The translations under genes were made by a program, and so were the position numbers. A stretch of DNA of 64,000 nucleotides from Nigrospora sphaerica (Eukaryota; Ascomycota; Sordariomycetes; Amphisphaeriales; Apiosporaceae): NCBI GenBank assembly GCA_018287875.1, contig JAGVVL010000013.1, positions 124,001 through 188,000 on the forward strand, read 5' to 3'. The notes under the pieces were generated by a model, which did not search any database, had not been told where the DNA came from, and was given only the letters and a program-made list of their open reading frames with translations. Below are positions 45,902 through 57,770 of the stretch, piece after piece. Positions within the stretch are counted from its first letter, which is position 1. Every line of letters starts with the position of its first letter.

Positions 45902-47368
45902 TTAGCAGGCAATGTCGTAGACGACGGCGTTCTTGCCGGTGCCGACGGCCGGGAGGATGGCGGCCGAGACGGTGAAGAGACGGCACTCCTTGGCGCTGCT
46001 GTCAGCGGTCTGGCCGAACTGCACCGACAGGCAGCCGCTGGTGGCCTTTCCGAGGGCTAGGCAGGCGTCGACGGTGAGAATCGAGGCGTCCGACTTCAGA
46101 GGCGAGGGGGCGCTGGTGGCGGCGCCGACGGGCGCCACGCCGCACTTCTTCTCGGCGGTGGACTTTGAGGCGGTAAGTGATTGGGTCGGGTAGCTGTTGC
46201 TGTTGCTGTTGTTGTCGCCGTTCTTGATGCTGTTGCTGTCACTGTTCTTGTTGCTGTTGTTGACGGAGGAGGAAGCACCCGACTGAGAAGTCGATTTCCT
46301 TCCGAGCTAGTGGGGAGGGCCTGAGTTTGGTAGCTGTTGCCGCTGCCGTTGTTGTCGGTCTTCTGCTTGTTGTTGGCCGAGGAGGAAACAGCGGCACCCG
46401 CGTCGGGAGCCGATTTCCCATCCGAGTTAGTGGGGTACGAGGTGCCGGCCTGTTGGCTATCGCTAGCCTTCTGGCTGTTGTTGGTAGCATTCTGGGAAGC
46501 AGAACCGGACTGGGCGCTGGCCACGTTCTTGGTTGGGTAGCCGCTGGTCTTCGAGGCTACGGCACCCGAGGTGGCCGTCGATCCTTTGTCCGAGTTGCTG
46601 GTCTTGTAGCTGTCTCCCTGCTGCTTCTGGGCCTGAGCCTGACCCTGCTTCTGACCGGCGGCCGGCTGGGTAGTTGATCCCTGGAGTAGATCGAGCGAGA
46701 CGGACAAGTCCAAAAGGCCGACGGGCTGGGTGCGGGTCGGCTGGGTGGTGGGCACGCTGTCGCAGCCGAGGTCGAAGGCGACGAGGTTGGTCTCCTGGGC
46801 GGGGGCCTGGGCAGCCGGAACGGCAAAGAGGCGGCAGAGGGGCACGTCGGCGTTGGCAGGCAGGCCGAAGGTGAAGCTCTGGCAGCCGCTCTCCTTTCGG
46901 GCCGCTGCCTGGCACAGCTCGGCCGTGCCAACGGAGAGGGCCAGCAGCGGCTGGGCCCCGGCAACGCCAGTCGGCGCGGCGCCGCAGACGTGGCCGCGGC
47001 GCCGCAGGGGCCCGACGGGGTGGGCGGCCGTAGGCGGCTGCGCCGACACCTCGGTGCAGCCCAGGTCGAAGACCTTGACGTTCGCCGCCTGCGGCGTCAC
47101 CTTGGAGCCGGTCACGGGGAAGAGCTTGCACACGGGCGTCTGCACGTTGGGGGCAGGCCGAAGGCGAAGCTCTTGCAGGCCTCGTTGGCGCTGCAGGCCT
47201 TCTTGCAGGCGGCGGTGGTGCTGGCCGCGGGGCTCTGCAGAGGCTTTTGGTGCCCGCGGCGCTGGGGGTCGCGTTGCACATGTTGCCGGCACCCGGGATC
47301 GGGCTGCCTTCGGCCTGGGCGGCCATCATGGAGGCAACAAGGGCGATGGTGGAGATGGTGAACTGCAT
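45902..47368 (-). CDS. Secreted protein with three PAN/apple-like cysteine modules and a Ser/Asn/Gln-rich linker
   Basis: Single exon of about 489 residues. MQFTISTIALVASMMAAQAEG is a signal peptide. Modules of about 75 residues lie at about 45-120, 140-215 and 410-489; each has ACKKAC/ELCQAA/ACLALG, a CKSFAFG/CQSFTFG/CLSVQFG line, CKLF/CRLF/CRLF and a closing FDLGC or YDIAC. Between modules two and three is a low-complexity linker of about 180 residues rich in S, T, N, Q, K and G, often glycosylated in such proteins. PAN-type modules bind sugars or proteins. Three frame breaks (A4 near 47250, C5 near 47154, A3 near 46293) are each explained by one missing base and the total then divides by three. 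Expression is likely from the TATA-poor, CT-rich leader at 47370-47540. Confidence 0.7.
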
Positions 47369-47399
47369 CTTGGCGATTGTAGTAACAAAATCTTTCCCG

Positions 47400-50130
47400 A
47401 AGTATGGAACAGGAAGTGGAATGAATAAAGAACGAGTGTGAGTGAGTGACCGAGTGTGTTGTAAGTAGTAGAAGTAAGCGAATGAGTGATTGGTGGTGAT
47501 GAAAATTTATCTGCCTGGGAGACGGCGTTAACTTTATACCCAGTTTCTCCATCTCAGGAACTATCCTCTCCTTGTTGCCTTGAAAACACCCAGCCCCTTT
47601 CTGTCTCCCGCAATCTCCTTCTCATGCCTCGCGATGCTTCATGGCCGGTCCCAGCCACATTGCTGACACGATCTAAAATTGAGGCCGCGAATCTACTGGA
47701 GTATACCAACTCTGGCCTGATCTGGGCTGTGATCTGTTTCCCGGGTAAATCCATGAATATTTCCGCACCGCTGGATATTCAACGCCTCCGCTGCTGCCAC
47801 GCCTCTGGTGTTTTCCTCGTTCCGGTTAGAGCCACGATATAATGATGCATAGTCTGCCTTAGTCCGTGCCCAGAGCGTGCCGGGTTAATTCGCCTCGCGA
47901 CTCATACTATAGTGTTGTAGATCCTTACCAACTAAAGCAAGGCGTGTGAATCTTTCCGCGGTGGACTTATCAAATCCCAGGAGGTGTGAATATGGTTCTC
48001 ACTACTAGTGCAACGACGACGACGGCGACGACGCGTCTTGTGCCTTGTCCACTTCAATTAAGACTCCACACCATCTAGTTTTCCTGGAGGTGGTCCGGTC
48101 GCAGAAGGTTGGCTCAAGATTGATATGGCGCTTGACACAACGGACAGAGGCTTAGAGGACAGGGGTAGGGTATGTATTGACGTGCAGAAATACCGGTGGA
48201 TCTTCTATCGCAACCGTAGACGGCCTTATTGTGCGGGAGTTTTCGGTGCCGCTCGTGGCCGACCCGGAAGGCCAGAATGGGTCGGCTGGTCTCCTGAGTC
48301 GGGTCCGTACGGCAGTTCCGCTCCGCCTCCTCCACTCCATTCGCCTAAATCCGGTGTGTGGGAAAGTACTGCGCCCATGGCTAAGCCACACGGACTTACA
48401 GGCGCTTCAATTCATGCCGGATCTTTCTTTGACGTCCGCAACTGCATAGGATCGCGAGCGCCGCCACTGGGCAAAGGGAAGCGGAACTATGACCCCAGAT
48501 TCCGCCGCAAGACGGGCCGTATGGCATAGAAGTCCACACCGCCTATTGATTCAGAAGCCGTGTAAAATGTGAGAATGGGTGCCTATCCTAAATGTTGAGT
48601 TGTCGCCCTGCGTTGTGAAGTACACCGGATGTTTTTTAGGACTGCGTCAGCTGGCTTCCAAGCCCCTCACCCTCTTCTACCGGATAAGAATATATCCACC
48701 TGCTAGGTTTTACCTATTGCACCGTCATTTCAATCTATGCACGACCCCCAGCTTGGGCCTCAGAAGGAGGCTGCGGCTTCTACCGAACCACTACAATCTC
48801 TTCCTAGAAGGCACACGGAGAAAGCTGTATCGTCGGGCATGTCTACTTGCCTAGAACTATTAATAGTGTGAAGCTGTGACCCATTCCTCGTTGGTGGTAG
48901 TTGGGACGGCGATTCCTTACGCTGCCATATACCGGTAATTCCTCCGTTGGCCCAATACATTGATATTGGCACTGCTGGATGCCTCCTAATTGCGCATAGG
49001 ACAAGAAGGTAGGATAGTTGCATACGTACTCAGGGTTACGCAGACCCCTGTCTTCAGCTGGCCAGGGATGATGAGAATCATTTTGTGGAGTTGGGATGGT
49101 TCTTTAGGGCGCCGGTGGGGGCCGGTGGGGGACCGTCTAGGCTGCATCAAGCTTAGAGCCCCGGCGCAGCTTGATTAAGCGTTGGCGGGCCCGTCACCCG
49201 AGTTAGTAATATGGGGCCCTCACGATGATAAGTTGAGGGCTGTGTAGGGTGTTCGTCCCATTTACCCCTGTGTACGCACACATACGCTGGTTTGAGACCT
49301 CAAAGTGGGGACGTAGGGGTTACCCGGCACCAGGGTTCTACCGACATCGCTCTTTTAAACAGAAGTGCCTTGCATGCTGCTAGAAGAACTTGTCCTTGCC
49401 ACTGCCATCAGGTATATTAAGGTAGTCTCCTCCTTTCGTCGGTTTCTCCTCTCTCCTCTTTAATTCTGTAATCTATTCTTCTCCGCCTGGCCCCTGTTTT
49501 CGCCAGTCAAAATTTGGCTTTCCAGGAGAGGAAAGACAAATCGTCGCAGAGCTCTAGAGCGTACCGCATGCCGGAGCACATGTAGCCAAGAGCTGCGCGA
49601 AGCACCGGTTTGAGACACTTCATCATCTCCTCAAATGACCGTCTTGGCGCACGGAACCAAGCAATCGCAGCGAAAGCAGGCGTTGATAATACCGCCTGCG
49701 AGGCAGAGCATACGCAGTCTAACTGGTACGCAGTCTAACTGGTCGTTATTGCAGGGCCCGTAACTCTGCGTAAGATCCTAGGATACAGCTAATAGCGGTT
49801 CAAGAAGCTGCAAAAGGGAGTATCCATATCATAAGGATTCATTTGCCGGGAAGGCCTTCACCTAGGCCTTCGCCTAGGCCGTACCCGGACTCTGATTTGA
49901 ATCACGGCGTGTGCAGCGGACCTAACCGAATGTTGCCAAATTGTAAGAGTCGATCCCTCCGCAGTCTCACGCCTGACTCAAGAGCACCACCAGCATACAA
50001 TCAAACCCACCAGACGGGTGAAACATTACACAACAAACATGCCAAGAAAGGGTAACCTGAATTATAAAGCGACAAGATATTCCTCACCCGTGTCGAGTTT
50101 CGTCTGCCTGCGACCTTTACCATTCCTAGA
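47400..50130. other. Intergenic, no gene recognised
   Basis: Leader of the upstream gene to about 47550, then sequence of ordinary composition. Open frames at 48125-48529 and 48579-48854 show no family pattern and no introns that join them. A doubled gccggtggg lies near 49113 and a doubled acgcagtctaactggt near 49710-49740. The part 49850-50130 should hold the promoter of the next gene. Confidence 0.45.
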
Positions 50131-50134
50131 CAAG

Positions 50135-51201
50135 ATGCAATTCATCTCGAGCTCAGTCCTCGCCATTACGGCGCTGCTCATGATATCTTGTGGATCATCG
50201 TCGGCAACACCAAAAGAGCCAACCAATGACAACACCACGGGTGCCCTGCTGGAGCTGCCCCCACCCATTCGCACGGTATTCCAGCTTAAGGAGAAGCCAA
50301 CGTGGGTTGAGAACATCGCCGTCGGACCCAGCGGCGACCTCTTCGTCACCCTGTTGTGGCCAACGGCATCGCTCTACCGGATCCGAGACCCCAGTTCCCA
50401 CGCGCCCAAGGTAGATATAATCTACACCATCGAGAGTGCCCAGGGCCTAACGGGAATTACGGCCATCTCCCGCGATACCTATGTCGTTGCCGCCGCCAAC
50501 TACAGTACTATTGCTCAACCAGTACCCGGCACCGGTGCGCTGTGGGCCATTACAGTGCCCAAAGAAGGCAACGCGGCGGCCAGGAAGATTGCCGACATAT
50601 CAGAAAGCGCCCTCCTGAACGGCTTGACGACCGTCCCAGCGACCCAATGTCATGGTAACGCCACGACCGTTCTTGTCGCCGAAAGCATCAATGGCGTGGT
50701 CTGGCGCGTCAACACCGACACGAGTGCCTACGATGTGGCGGTCAAGGTGCCTGAGATGGCCCCAACAAGCGACGCGATCCTTCCCATTGGCGTGAACGGG
50801 ATCAAAATCCGGGACCATTACCTGTACTGGACCAACTCGGCTACCACGAACATCTATCGGGTTCCCATCGACGCCGATGGGGCTGCCGTGACCGGGGCCG
50901 CCGTGGAAACAGTAGCGCATATCGACGCCGTTTTGATCGACGATTTCACCTTTGACCGAGCGGGTAATCTCTGGGTCACGACCAATCCCGGTAACAAGGT
51001 CATACTGGTCAGACCAGATGGCAGCTCACAGGTGGTGGTGGGGGCACCGGCGAACTGACGGTAGCCGGGGCTACGGCGGCCATGTTTGGCAGGGGCCCGG
51101 CAGATAAGTCCACGTTGTACATCACGACTGCTGGGGCTAATGGTTCGCCTGTGAATGGGACCATCACAGAGCCCGCAAAAGTAGTAGCTGTTAGTACTTG
51201 A
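50135..51201 (+). CDS. Secreted six-bladed beta-propeller (SMP-30/gluconolactonase-like)
   Basis: About 355 residues, single exon. Start at MQFISSSVLAITALLMISC, a signal peptide; an upstream in-frame ATG at 50039 would bury it. Blade-like repeats follow: WVENIAVGPSGDLFVTLL, GLTGITAISRDTYVVAAANY, NGVVWRVNTDT, GVNGIKIRDHYLYWTNSAT, IDDFTFDRAGNLWVTTNPGN, as in SMP-30-type and strictosidine-synthase-like propellers. Several NxS/T sites suit secretion. A G5 run near 51042 breaks the last 50 residues from the rest; one more G restores a continuous frame ending in KVVAVST. Substrate unknown. Confidence 0.75.
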
Positions 51202-51209
51202 ATGATGCA

Positions 51210-53180
51210 CTGTCAGGCTGTATATTACACATTAGGGTATTGTTATTTTCTTAATCCTGGATGGGCGCAACAGGCCGAGACACGCTTGTAGAGACACAAG
51301 ATTCTCCATATGGGCCACCAATCAGCTGAGATGGGTCGCCACGATGCGGACGAGAGGTACGTAACTAGGGCAGATAGAGAAATGTACTGTCCATCACAGG
51401 TCGCATACCTCTTCCGGTCAGTAAACCACTGAAAAGCTCGATAGGCTGACGACGGTGAAAACCAGGGTTCAAAATGGCCAAGCTCAAGGGTTATTTCAGT
51501 TGTAGCCCACAAGGGGTGCCTGTTCCCTTCTTTGACGTCCGCAGCTCCGTGAAACTGCTAGAATGGCGCCTCCTCGCCTTGTCCCCGCGCCCCCAATGCA
51601 TCCATCTTGTACTTGTAAATTTCGTTAGTTAAGTGCTTGGCGCGGCGGTTGTTCGTCATCGCCTATATTGGGCAAGTATAATTCTCGGAAGCTTGGTATA
51701 GAGGCCGCAATATGATTCTGCTGTATGTTTTCTGCTACCAAAGCCCTTTTAAAAACCATCGACCATCTTTAGGTGTATAGAAGACGGTGGGTTTACGATT
51801 CAAGCTTGCCTAGAAACTGCAATAATCGTGCTTACCTTGAATCGCCAGCTAGCTAATACAGACTGTAGAGAGCACCGGGAAGAATTTGAAAGCTCCGGCC
51901 AACTATAATCGCAAAACGTTTCCAGTGCCGAGAAGCACCTAAGTAGACCCTCCCTGGCGTGTCTCTTTAGTTTTGTCTCCTCGTCCGTTATAATCAAAGT
52001 GCACATAATCAGCCCGCAATGTGTGGTAAGTAAGAAAAGGCGGTACCAACGCGATCTCCCTGAGCAAAGCTAACTTCTTCAAAAACTGCATGATTTCGTT
52101 GGCGGCTGCGGCCATTTCATCTAAAAATGACTGCGAGCTGACGCCACCTGCATTAATGGCCTTCGAAGAGCGGAGCCTGGATGGAACGAATTGTTCGTCG
52201 GTATGCGGTGTACCCACCACGAATACATTATCAGCATTCGTCAGGATGCTCTGCTGATATTTTCAGAGGAAAGTACGCCAGCAAGTCTGAAACCCCTACC
52301 AAATTTGGCTTTAAGTTGCTGGGCTTTCAAGTGGAGAAGCCTGAAGAAGACGACAACAAGGTTACTCTTGCCGTCGTGAGTCAGAGCATGGAGCAGGAAT
52401 CCAGTGTCCGCGGGTGAGCATCTACATTATCTCCTACCGGCCTGCTCATGTAGTTGCTCACCTTCATAGCAAATCTCGTGGGATCGGATAGCGGGAGCTC
52501 CGCCGAAGCCAGCTCGCGGGCATTGCAATGGAGGGAATCGAAACTGCGATGAAGCGGGTTCGAATCAACGGCAAGTTCGATAATGATATGTCCGATAGAA
52601 CCATGGGCTTCGTTTCCATCGAAACACAAATCAACGGCATCATGCTCTGGTTGAAGCTTGACAGGCCGCGCTCACCAGCGGCCCAGAAGATGGACCGTTG
52701 TCATCTTTGGGGGGTGGTTATGGGCTAAGAAGGACCATCTGGCTGCGCTTCTGCATAAAATTCAAGACAGAGGGCTCGGCCAACGGCCTCGGAGGATGCT
52801 GAACCTGGCCACCTTGCTTATCGGAACGACTGGAAACGTATGGGACGCCCTTGACGGGCCGGCAATTGGCTAGCTGTATTTTAACTCCGAGGGAGAGGCC
52901 CACGCTTGGTGCTGCGTCTGGCTCGACAACAGGGCCATTGGTGTTATCCGGTTCGACGGTACCCTTGGCTTCGCGGTACAGCCGCACGAGCTCGCAAAGG
53001 TCCGGGAATACTTTGGTGGGTTTCGTGCTTGAGGCTTTAGTTTTTGGTGGGTAGTGCTTCTATGGTCGGGTTAGAGACCGAATTGTCGAGGATTGATTCC
53101 AAAAGAACATTTACTTAAGCAGCAAATGCATAGTATTGCGTTTCATTACCGAGCATTATTAACTGGCCCATTATCATCCA
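51210..53180. other. Intergenic, no gene recognised
   Basis: Ordinary composition with small open frames on both strands (for example 51939-52220 minus, 52181-52417 plus, 52528-52728 plus). The last two could be exons of one gene (FGFKLLGFQVEKPEEDD and MEGIETAMKRVRING), but I see no family and no convincing splice sites. Confidence 0.4.
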
Positions 53181-53186
53181 TCAGAC

Positions 53187-54383
53187 TCACCACAGGGCAT
53201 TGCTATAATTAACAATGTCCGCTTTCACGCCCAGCCCCGAGCCCGAATATTTGTCCCAGTTCTCACTGACGTTCAACCCTTGTACAGCGGCCCCGCCGAC
53301 GCGAATAAGCGTCGATGTGGTCAGCTCCGAGATGTATAGGCTTTTTCGGTGCGAGATCATGCGGTGAGTCCAGCTGTTGGGGGTGGGCAGCACGATGGTG
53401 TTCTGAATGGCGATGCGCGGCTTCGCCGTGCCCTTGCTGTCCTCAATCTTGACTGTGAAGACGGCGTTGACGCATGTCGGGCACACGGTCGATGACCCCA
53501 GTAGCCAGAAACGCGAAGGATCCTCGTCGAAGGCCATGTGGATGAGGGGCGCCGTGCTTCCGACGGCAGAAGAGAGCGTCATCCAGTCAATGGAGGCGTC
53601 GGGGTTGATGCGCCCAAACGTCCCCGTGCCCGCCGTCTTGTTGCCCAGCAGAGCAACCCATACATTCTTATCGGGTCCCGCGACCAAGCCCACAGGCGTG
53701 CTCCCCTTCTCGAGCGGAACCGAGATCTCCTCGCCGACGCCACCGTCATTCTTGTAGTGCCAAATTTTGCTGCTCGAGTCAAGACTAGCATAGACGTGGC
53801 CGCTCGAGGGGTGGACGGCGACGAAAATGGGCCGCCCGCTGACGGCCCAGACTTGGTGGTCGTCGGGGTTGTCGATGCTGAAGCGCACCACGTGCGAGCT
53901 ATCCTTGCAAGCCACCCACAGGTTACCATTGTGTTCGATGATGCCGTGAGGCCCCGAGGCCGGCGCGGGCAGGGGGAAGGTCTGGAGGACCTGCGGCGCC
54001 GCATGGATGTCGTCGCCGTTCGGGTTCAGCTTTAGCACGGCACTGTCAAACTGCACTGTGGCCCAGACGACCGACGAGTTGCTCCGGCGCGAGCTCCCTG
54101 CAGCGCCAAGCCGTGCAGGCCGGACCAGGGGTTCGTTGGGGTCCATTTTCGCGCGCCCTTGGGCTGGCCGTTGGAGTCAAGCGCCACTTTGAGCATGCTC
54201 CCGTCCGATTGCTGCGTCACCAGCAGGAGGTTGTCGCCCACTGCAAGGATCTCGTGAGTCTGCGCCGCGGCAGGAAGGGGATATTGTTCGACTTTCTTGA
54301 CGGGCGGGGAGCTGATCGTGGTGGCGCCGGCAAACAGGAAACCTGGTAGCGATGACTGCAAACATAGCAGAGGAAAACGCCAT
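53187..54383 (-). CDS. Secreted beta-propeller, streptogramin-lyase-like
   Basis: About 398 residues. Start MAFSSAMFAVIA at 54383, or MRFL at 54396; both give a hydrophobic signal sequence. Repeats of the Vgb/NHL kind: THEILAVGDNLLLVTQQSDG, GPHGIIEHNGNLWVACKD, PIFVAVHPSSGHVYASLD, GLVAGPDKNVWVALLGNK, IHMAFDEDPSRFWLLGSS with a CPTC pair. Known bacterial relatives open cyclic streptogramins; fungal members are uncharacterised as far as I know. Two one-base slips, near 54332 (one base too many) and at the GGG near 54096 (one too few), cancel in total length. It stands opposite the propeller gene at 50135 (tail to tail). Confidence 0.7.
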
Positions 54384-54399
54384 CAAGAAACCTCATTGT

Positions 54400-56470
54400 G
54401 GTGTTGGTTTTCTTGTTGCGTCCGTCAGGAAAGAGAACGTATTATGTGTAGGAACTGTCAAATCAGAGGAAACAAAGGGACCTCGATGCGGATATTAAAC
54501 GAAGCGGTCTGAAGGGCTCAATCTTTGGAAGAAAAGGAGTAATGAGGACAATGGGAGTTAGGGAACAAGAATATTGCGAGAAAGAAAACAGGGTGTCGCT
54601 CTATCGCACTATTGTTACGTTTGTAGATACAGAAAGAGCACAACAAAACGGGATAACAGCGTCAATACTTATAGTATACCGAGCTGGTTGACAGTGATGC
54701 GAGGATTAACTGCAGCGGCTTAACTTGGGAAATTTCTAGCCTGCTGCCCCGATACTAGACGTGGCGCAGGGCGGGGATGCCGAGGACTACCGTTCAGGTG
54801 TAAGCGGCTGGAATCCCCACCTGCAATAGCTATTGGGTAGAATGCGTACACAGCCTGTTCAGGCTATGTGTTGAATGGACGTCGGTCCCTGATTTCTTAA
54901 AAAGTGAGGATAACAGCCACACAACCGGCTTGGCCAGGGTTCAACGGCAAGACTGACGAACCCAGCTTGATCGTGCCCAGCCTCGAAGAACACTGAGTGG
55001 AGACAGCGAAGAAATGTAACAGAACAGTTCTTTATTGCATGACACGGAGCTTTCTATTTTTTATGTTGGCCTAGAGAGCTCTACGGTGGGCCTTTGTGTG
55101 GGTCTTGTTGTAAGGCCATTCAGAGTTATCGCCCTATGAGGGCTCCGTTCTGAAGGCAGAGTCCTCACTGCAGAGGCCGTGGAACGGTCTTCAAGGTGAC
55201 GCCTTCATCTTTGCCAGTGTGGCAGGCCTCCGTTGGGGCTGGGGCGGTGGCTAGAGCGCCATATAAGAAGCTTAAGTATGCAGGTAAGCTTACGTGATAA
55301 ACTTGAAGCAAATTCATACGAGGAAGCTTTAAGTACATAAGATTGTACGAGCAAGCCTAAGTAAGCTTACAACTGTGAGATTAGCGGGCAAACACGGTAA
55401 GCAGGTAGATAGCGAGGCACTTGGGGTCTCCCGCTGCGTAACGTTGTGGGCCACAAAAAGGTGGAAGCCCAAAATTACTCTGTTGGTAAAATCAGCCGGG
55501 GTACGTACTAGAGATTAACCCCGCTTTCTGTAAGAGGCAACGAGCTCTCCAAGCTCTGCACCCTCTCCTGTTAATCGTTATGGCCCACGTGCCCGCATCC
55601 ACTGGTGGCGACGAGGAACAGTTTCTCCTGGCGGCATTGCATCGGCAAGGCTGCTGCGCCGTGCCACTAACCCTGCGCTGATGTCCCCAAAATCGCCGCG
55701 ATATGCCCTTCCCCAAGCAGCGCTACTGCCTATGCTTAGTAGCACACGAGAAGGACCGCGAAGACGAGAAAATAACATGTCGCATGCTGGTGAGTGGACG
55801 GTCCAATGGGATGGAGACAAATGAAAAAACTTCATGCGGCTCTATTATGGAGGTGCGATGGATGGGAATGAGGCGCAGATGATGAGCGTTGGGCAGGTCG
55901 AATGGGCTCCCCAACATGCATGAGCTGGTAACCTTTCCCTTGGTTGCCTGTTGCCCTCTCTTTTCATCCCCTTGCGGCTTTTGTCAAGGCGGCAAAACAG
56001 CTATCCCGTTCGGTTGCAGCCAAAACTTCTGCTTTGACCTCATCGTGGGGGAAGCTGAAGGCTGTGACGGGATGCTTGTACTCTGGGCTCGTGTTATGGT
56101 GTTTGGGGGGGAAGGGGTTATTTTGCCTGGTCCCGTTTATGATGCCGTGGGTTGGGAATGATTTACTATTAACCTGGTGTGCTTCCACCCGACATCTATA
56201 GCTTCTTCAGCACACTCGTCGAGTATCCAGGCGCGTATCTACAGGCGAGGTATCCCCTCCACTCCCTTTATTATGGGCCCGGGACTGGGTTCTTCATAAA
56301 GAAGAATGCCTCGAGAAACTAAGTAGGTTTTTCATAATCAGATGGGGTTGAACACGTCGAGAAGTAGGTAAGGCGTAGAGATAAGAAGGGTTCCGGGTTT
56401 GTGTTAAGAAGGGTGATATTTTTACACGTTGCGTTGCTAGCCGATATAGACTATTAGGTTGGCCGGGCAG
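54400..56470. other. Intergenic, no gene recognised
   Basis: 54950-55260 looks like part of an LTR or other repeat (gcccagcctcgaagaacactg, tgtaacagaacagttctttattgca), without a visible partner. 55260-55400 has repeated taagcttacgt-type words. 55490-56470 shows no coding pattern. Confidence 0.4.
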
Positions 56471-56475
56471 GGAAC

Positions 56476-57260
56476 ATGATGCGACATGGGTCAGTAGTTA
56501 CAGAGGCCAATAACTATCAATTCAATGGTGACGGGGTCTTTCAGTTTGAGGATATGCGTGGCGCAGATGAGACGACCATCTCTGGCTGGCTATTCCTTAT
56601 CTTTCACTTCTCCCGGAGAACACACACAAAACGCACGGATCGACTCCCGTTCCTCGCAGGCCTGGCCCAGCTTGCTACCGAGATTCGCCCAATGGTTTAT
56701 CTTGCCGGCATCTGAAAGGATTTCTTGCATTGTGACTTGGCCTGGTTCCAAACCTTATTTGAATTGGACTACGCATGTACGATTTCGTCGGTCATTGATG
56801 ATCTACAGACCCCAGAGATGTATATATCGCCGTCGTGGAGCTGGGCCAGCCGACCCTTCGGCATTTTCAATCCGGGAGACACATCTCACTCTTTGTTTCT
56901 CGCATCTGATGCCGAGGAATTTCAGAAGGATTACAGGAGCGTGGAAGGTGGAGCTATTCTTACTGGTCTTAATCCTTACGGAGAGGTTTGTGGAGGCATC
57001 CTGATAGTTACCGGAACGGTCGTGTCAATTGACCCGTGTCTATTACGACGCGCGGAGGATAGACTCATGTGGCTGGATACCTGATTTGTTCCAATCGGCC
57101 CACAAGGTGGCGCAAGGATCATCCTGGATTGGCGCTTGGACGGTAGTGATGAGTCGACTTCTGATTTCTCTCTTGTTTTCCTAGGAAGCTGCGTTCCACA
57201 GCTTGATAGGTTGGCCCGGAAAAAGCGGAGGGAGTTTGAGAACATGGAGTACAAGCTATG
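56476..57260 (+). pseudogene. C-terminal half of a HET (heterokaryon incompatibility) domain gene
   Basis: Readable as DRLPFLAGLAQ, MVYLAGI-stop-KDFLHCDLAWF, YISPSWSWASRPF and, after another stop, LDWRLDG. This is the usual order after the HET domain proper: a checkpoint-like LPxLSGLA line, YLAGIW, then PSWSWAS. The stop after YLAGI replaces the conserved Trp (TGG to TGA). The N-terminal HET domain is absent upstream. HET proteins trigger cell death on fusion of unlike hyphae. Confidence 0.6.
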
Positions 57261-57269
57261 GCGAAGGCG

Positions 57270-57770
57270 AACCGTTGTTTCGCACGCCCTCCAAAACCGA
57301 GACGCAAGATATCGGCGACATGAACAGCGCAGGACGGACAGAGATGGGCAGAGGTGACAGGTACGAAGGAGGCCTGGAAGGTGCTGTCAGATGCGCGAAA
57401 GAGACTGATGCAGATTTGGACGAGGCAGCCCAGCCACCGGATGGCTGGACCGTTGAATCTTCGGAAACATCCAGCGCTCACAGCAACCATGAAGAAGCGA
57501 AGAGTGACAGCAGCAGTGAAGGATACATACCGGAGTTGTCGCGTCATAGCTTCGTCTGCATCTAAACATTAGCCCTGCGAATCCATCTAAACCCGCGATC
57601 AAGCCAGAATCAGTCAAAGGCGCTGTTCCCACATCAGCGCGAGCTACTCGTTCAATCCACCAAGCTAGTCCAAGGTTGCGCATCTCTTTTCCGTCACATT
57701 AACCGCATCTATCGCATCGTCCGCCGTTTATTGTCCACGTCCACCATCGAATTGCAGCCCCAGGCGGACC
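57270..57770. other. Short gap, no gene recognised
   Basis: The open frame at 57203-57565 is Ser/Glu-rich and overlaps the HET tail; it shows no family pattern. From 57566 to 57770 nothing is seen. Confidence 0.35.

Noticed and set aside
49700..49745. Direct repeat acgcagtctaactggt as a possible target duplication
   Set aside because: The copies are adjacent with nothing between them; a simple tandem duplication.
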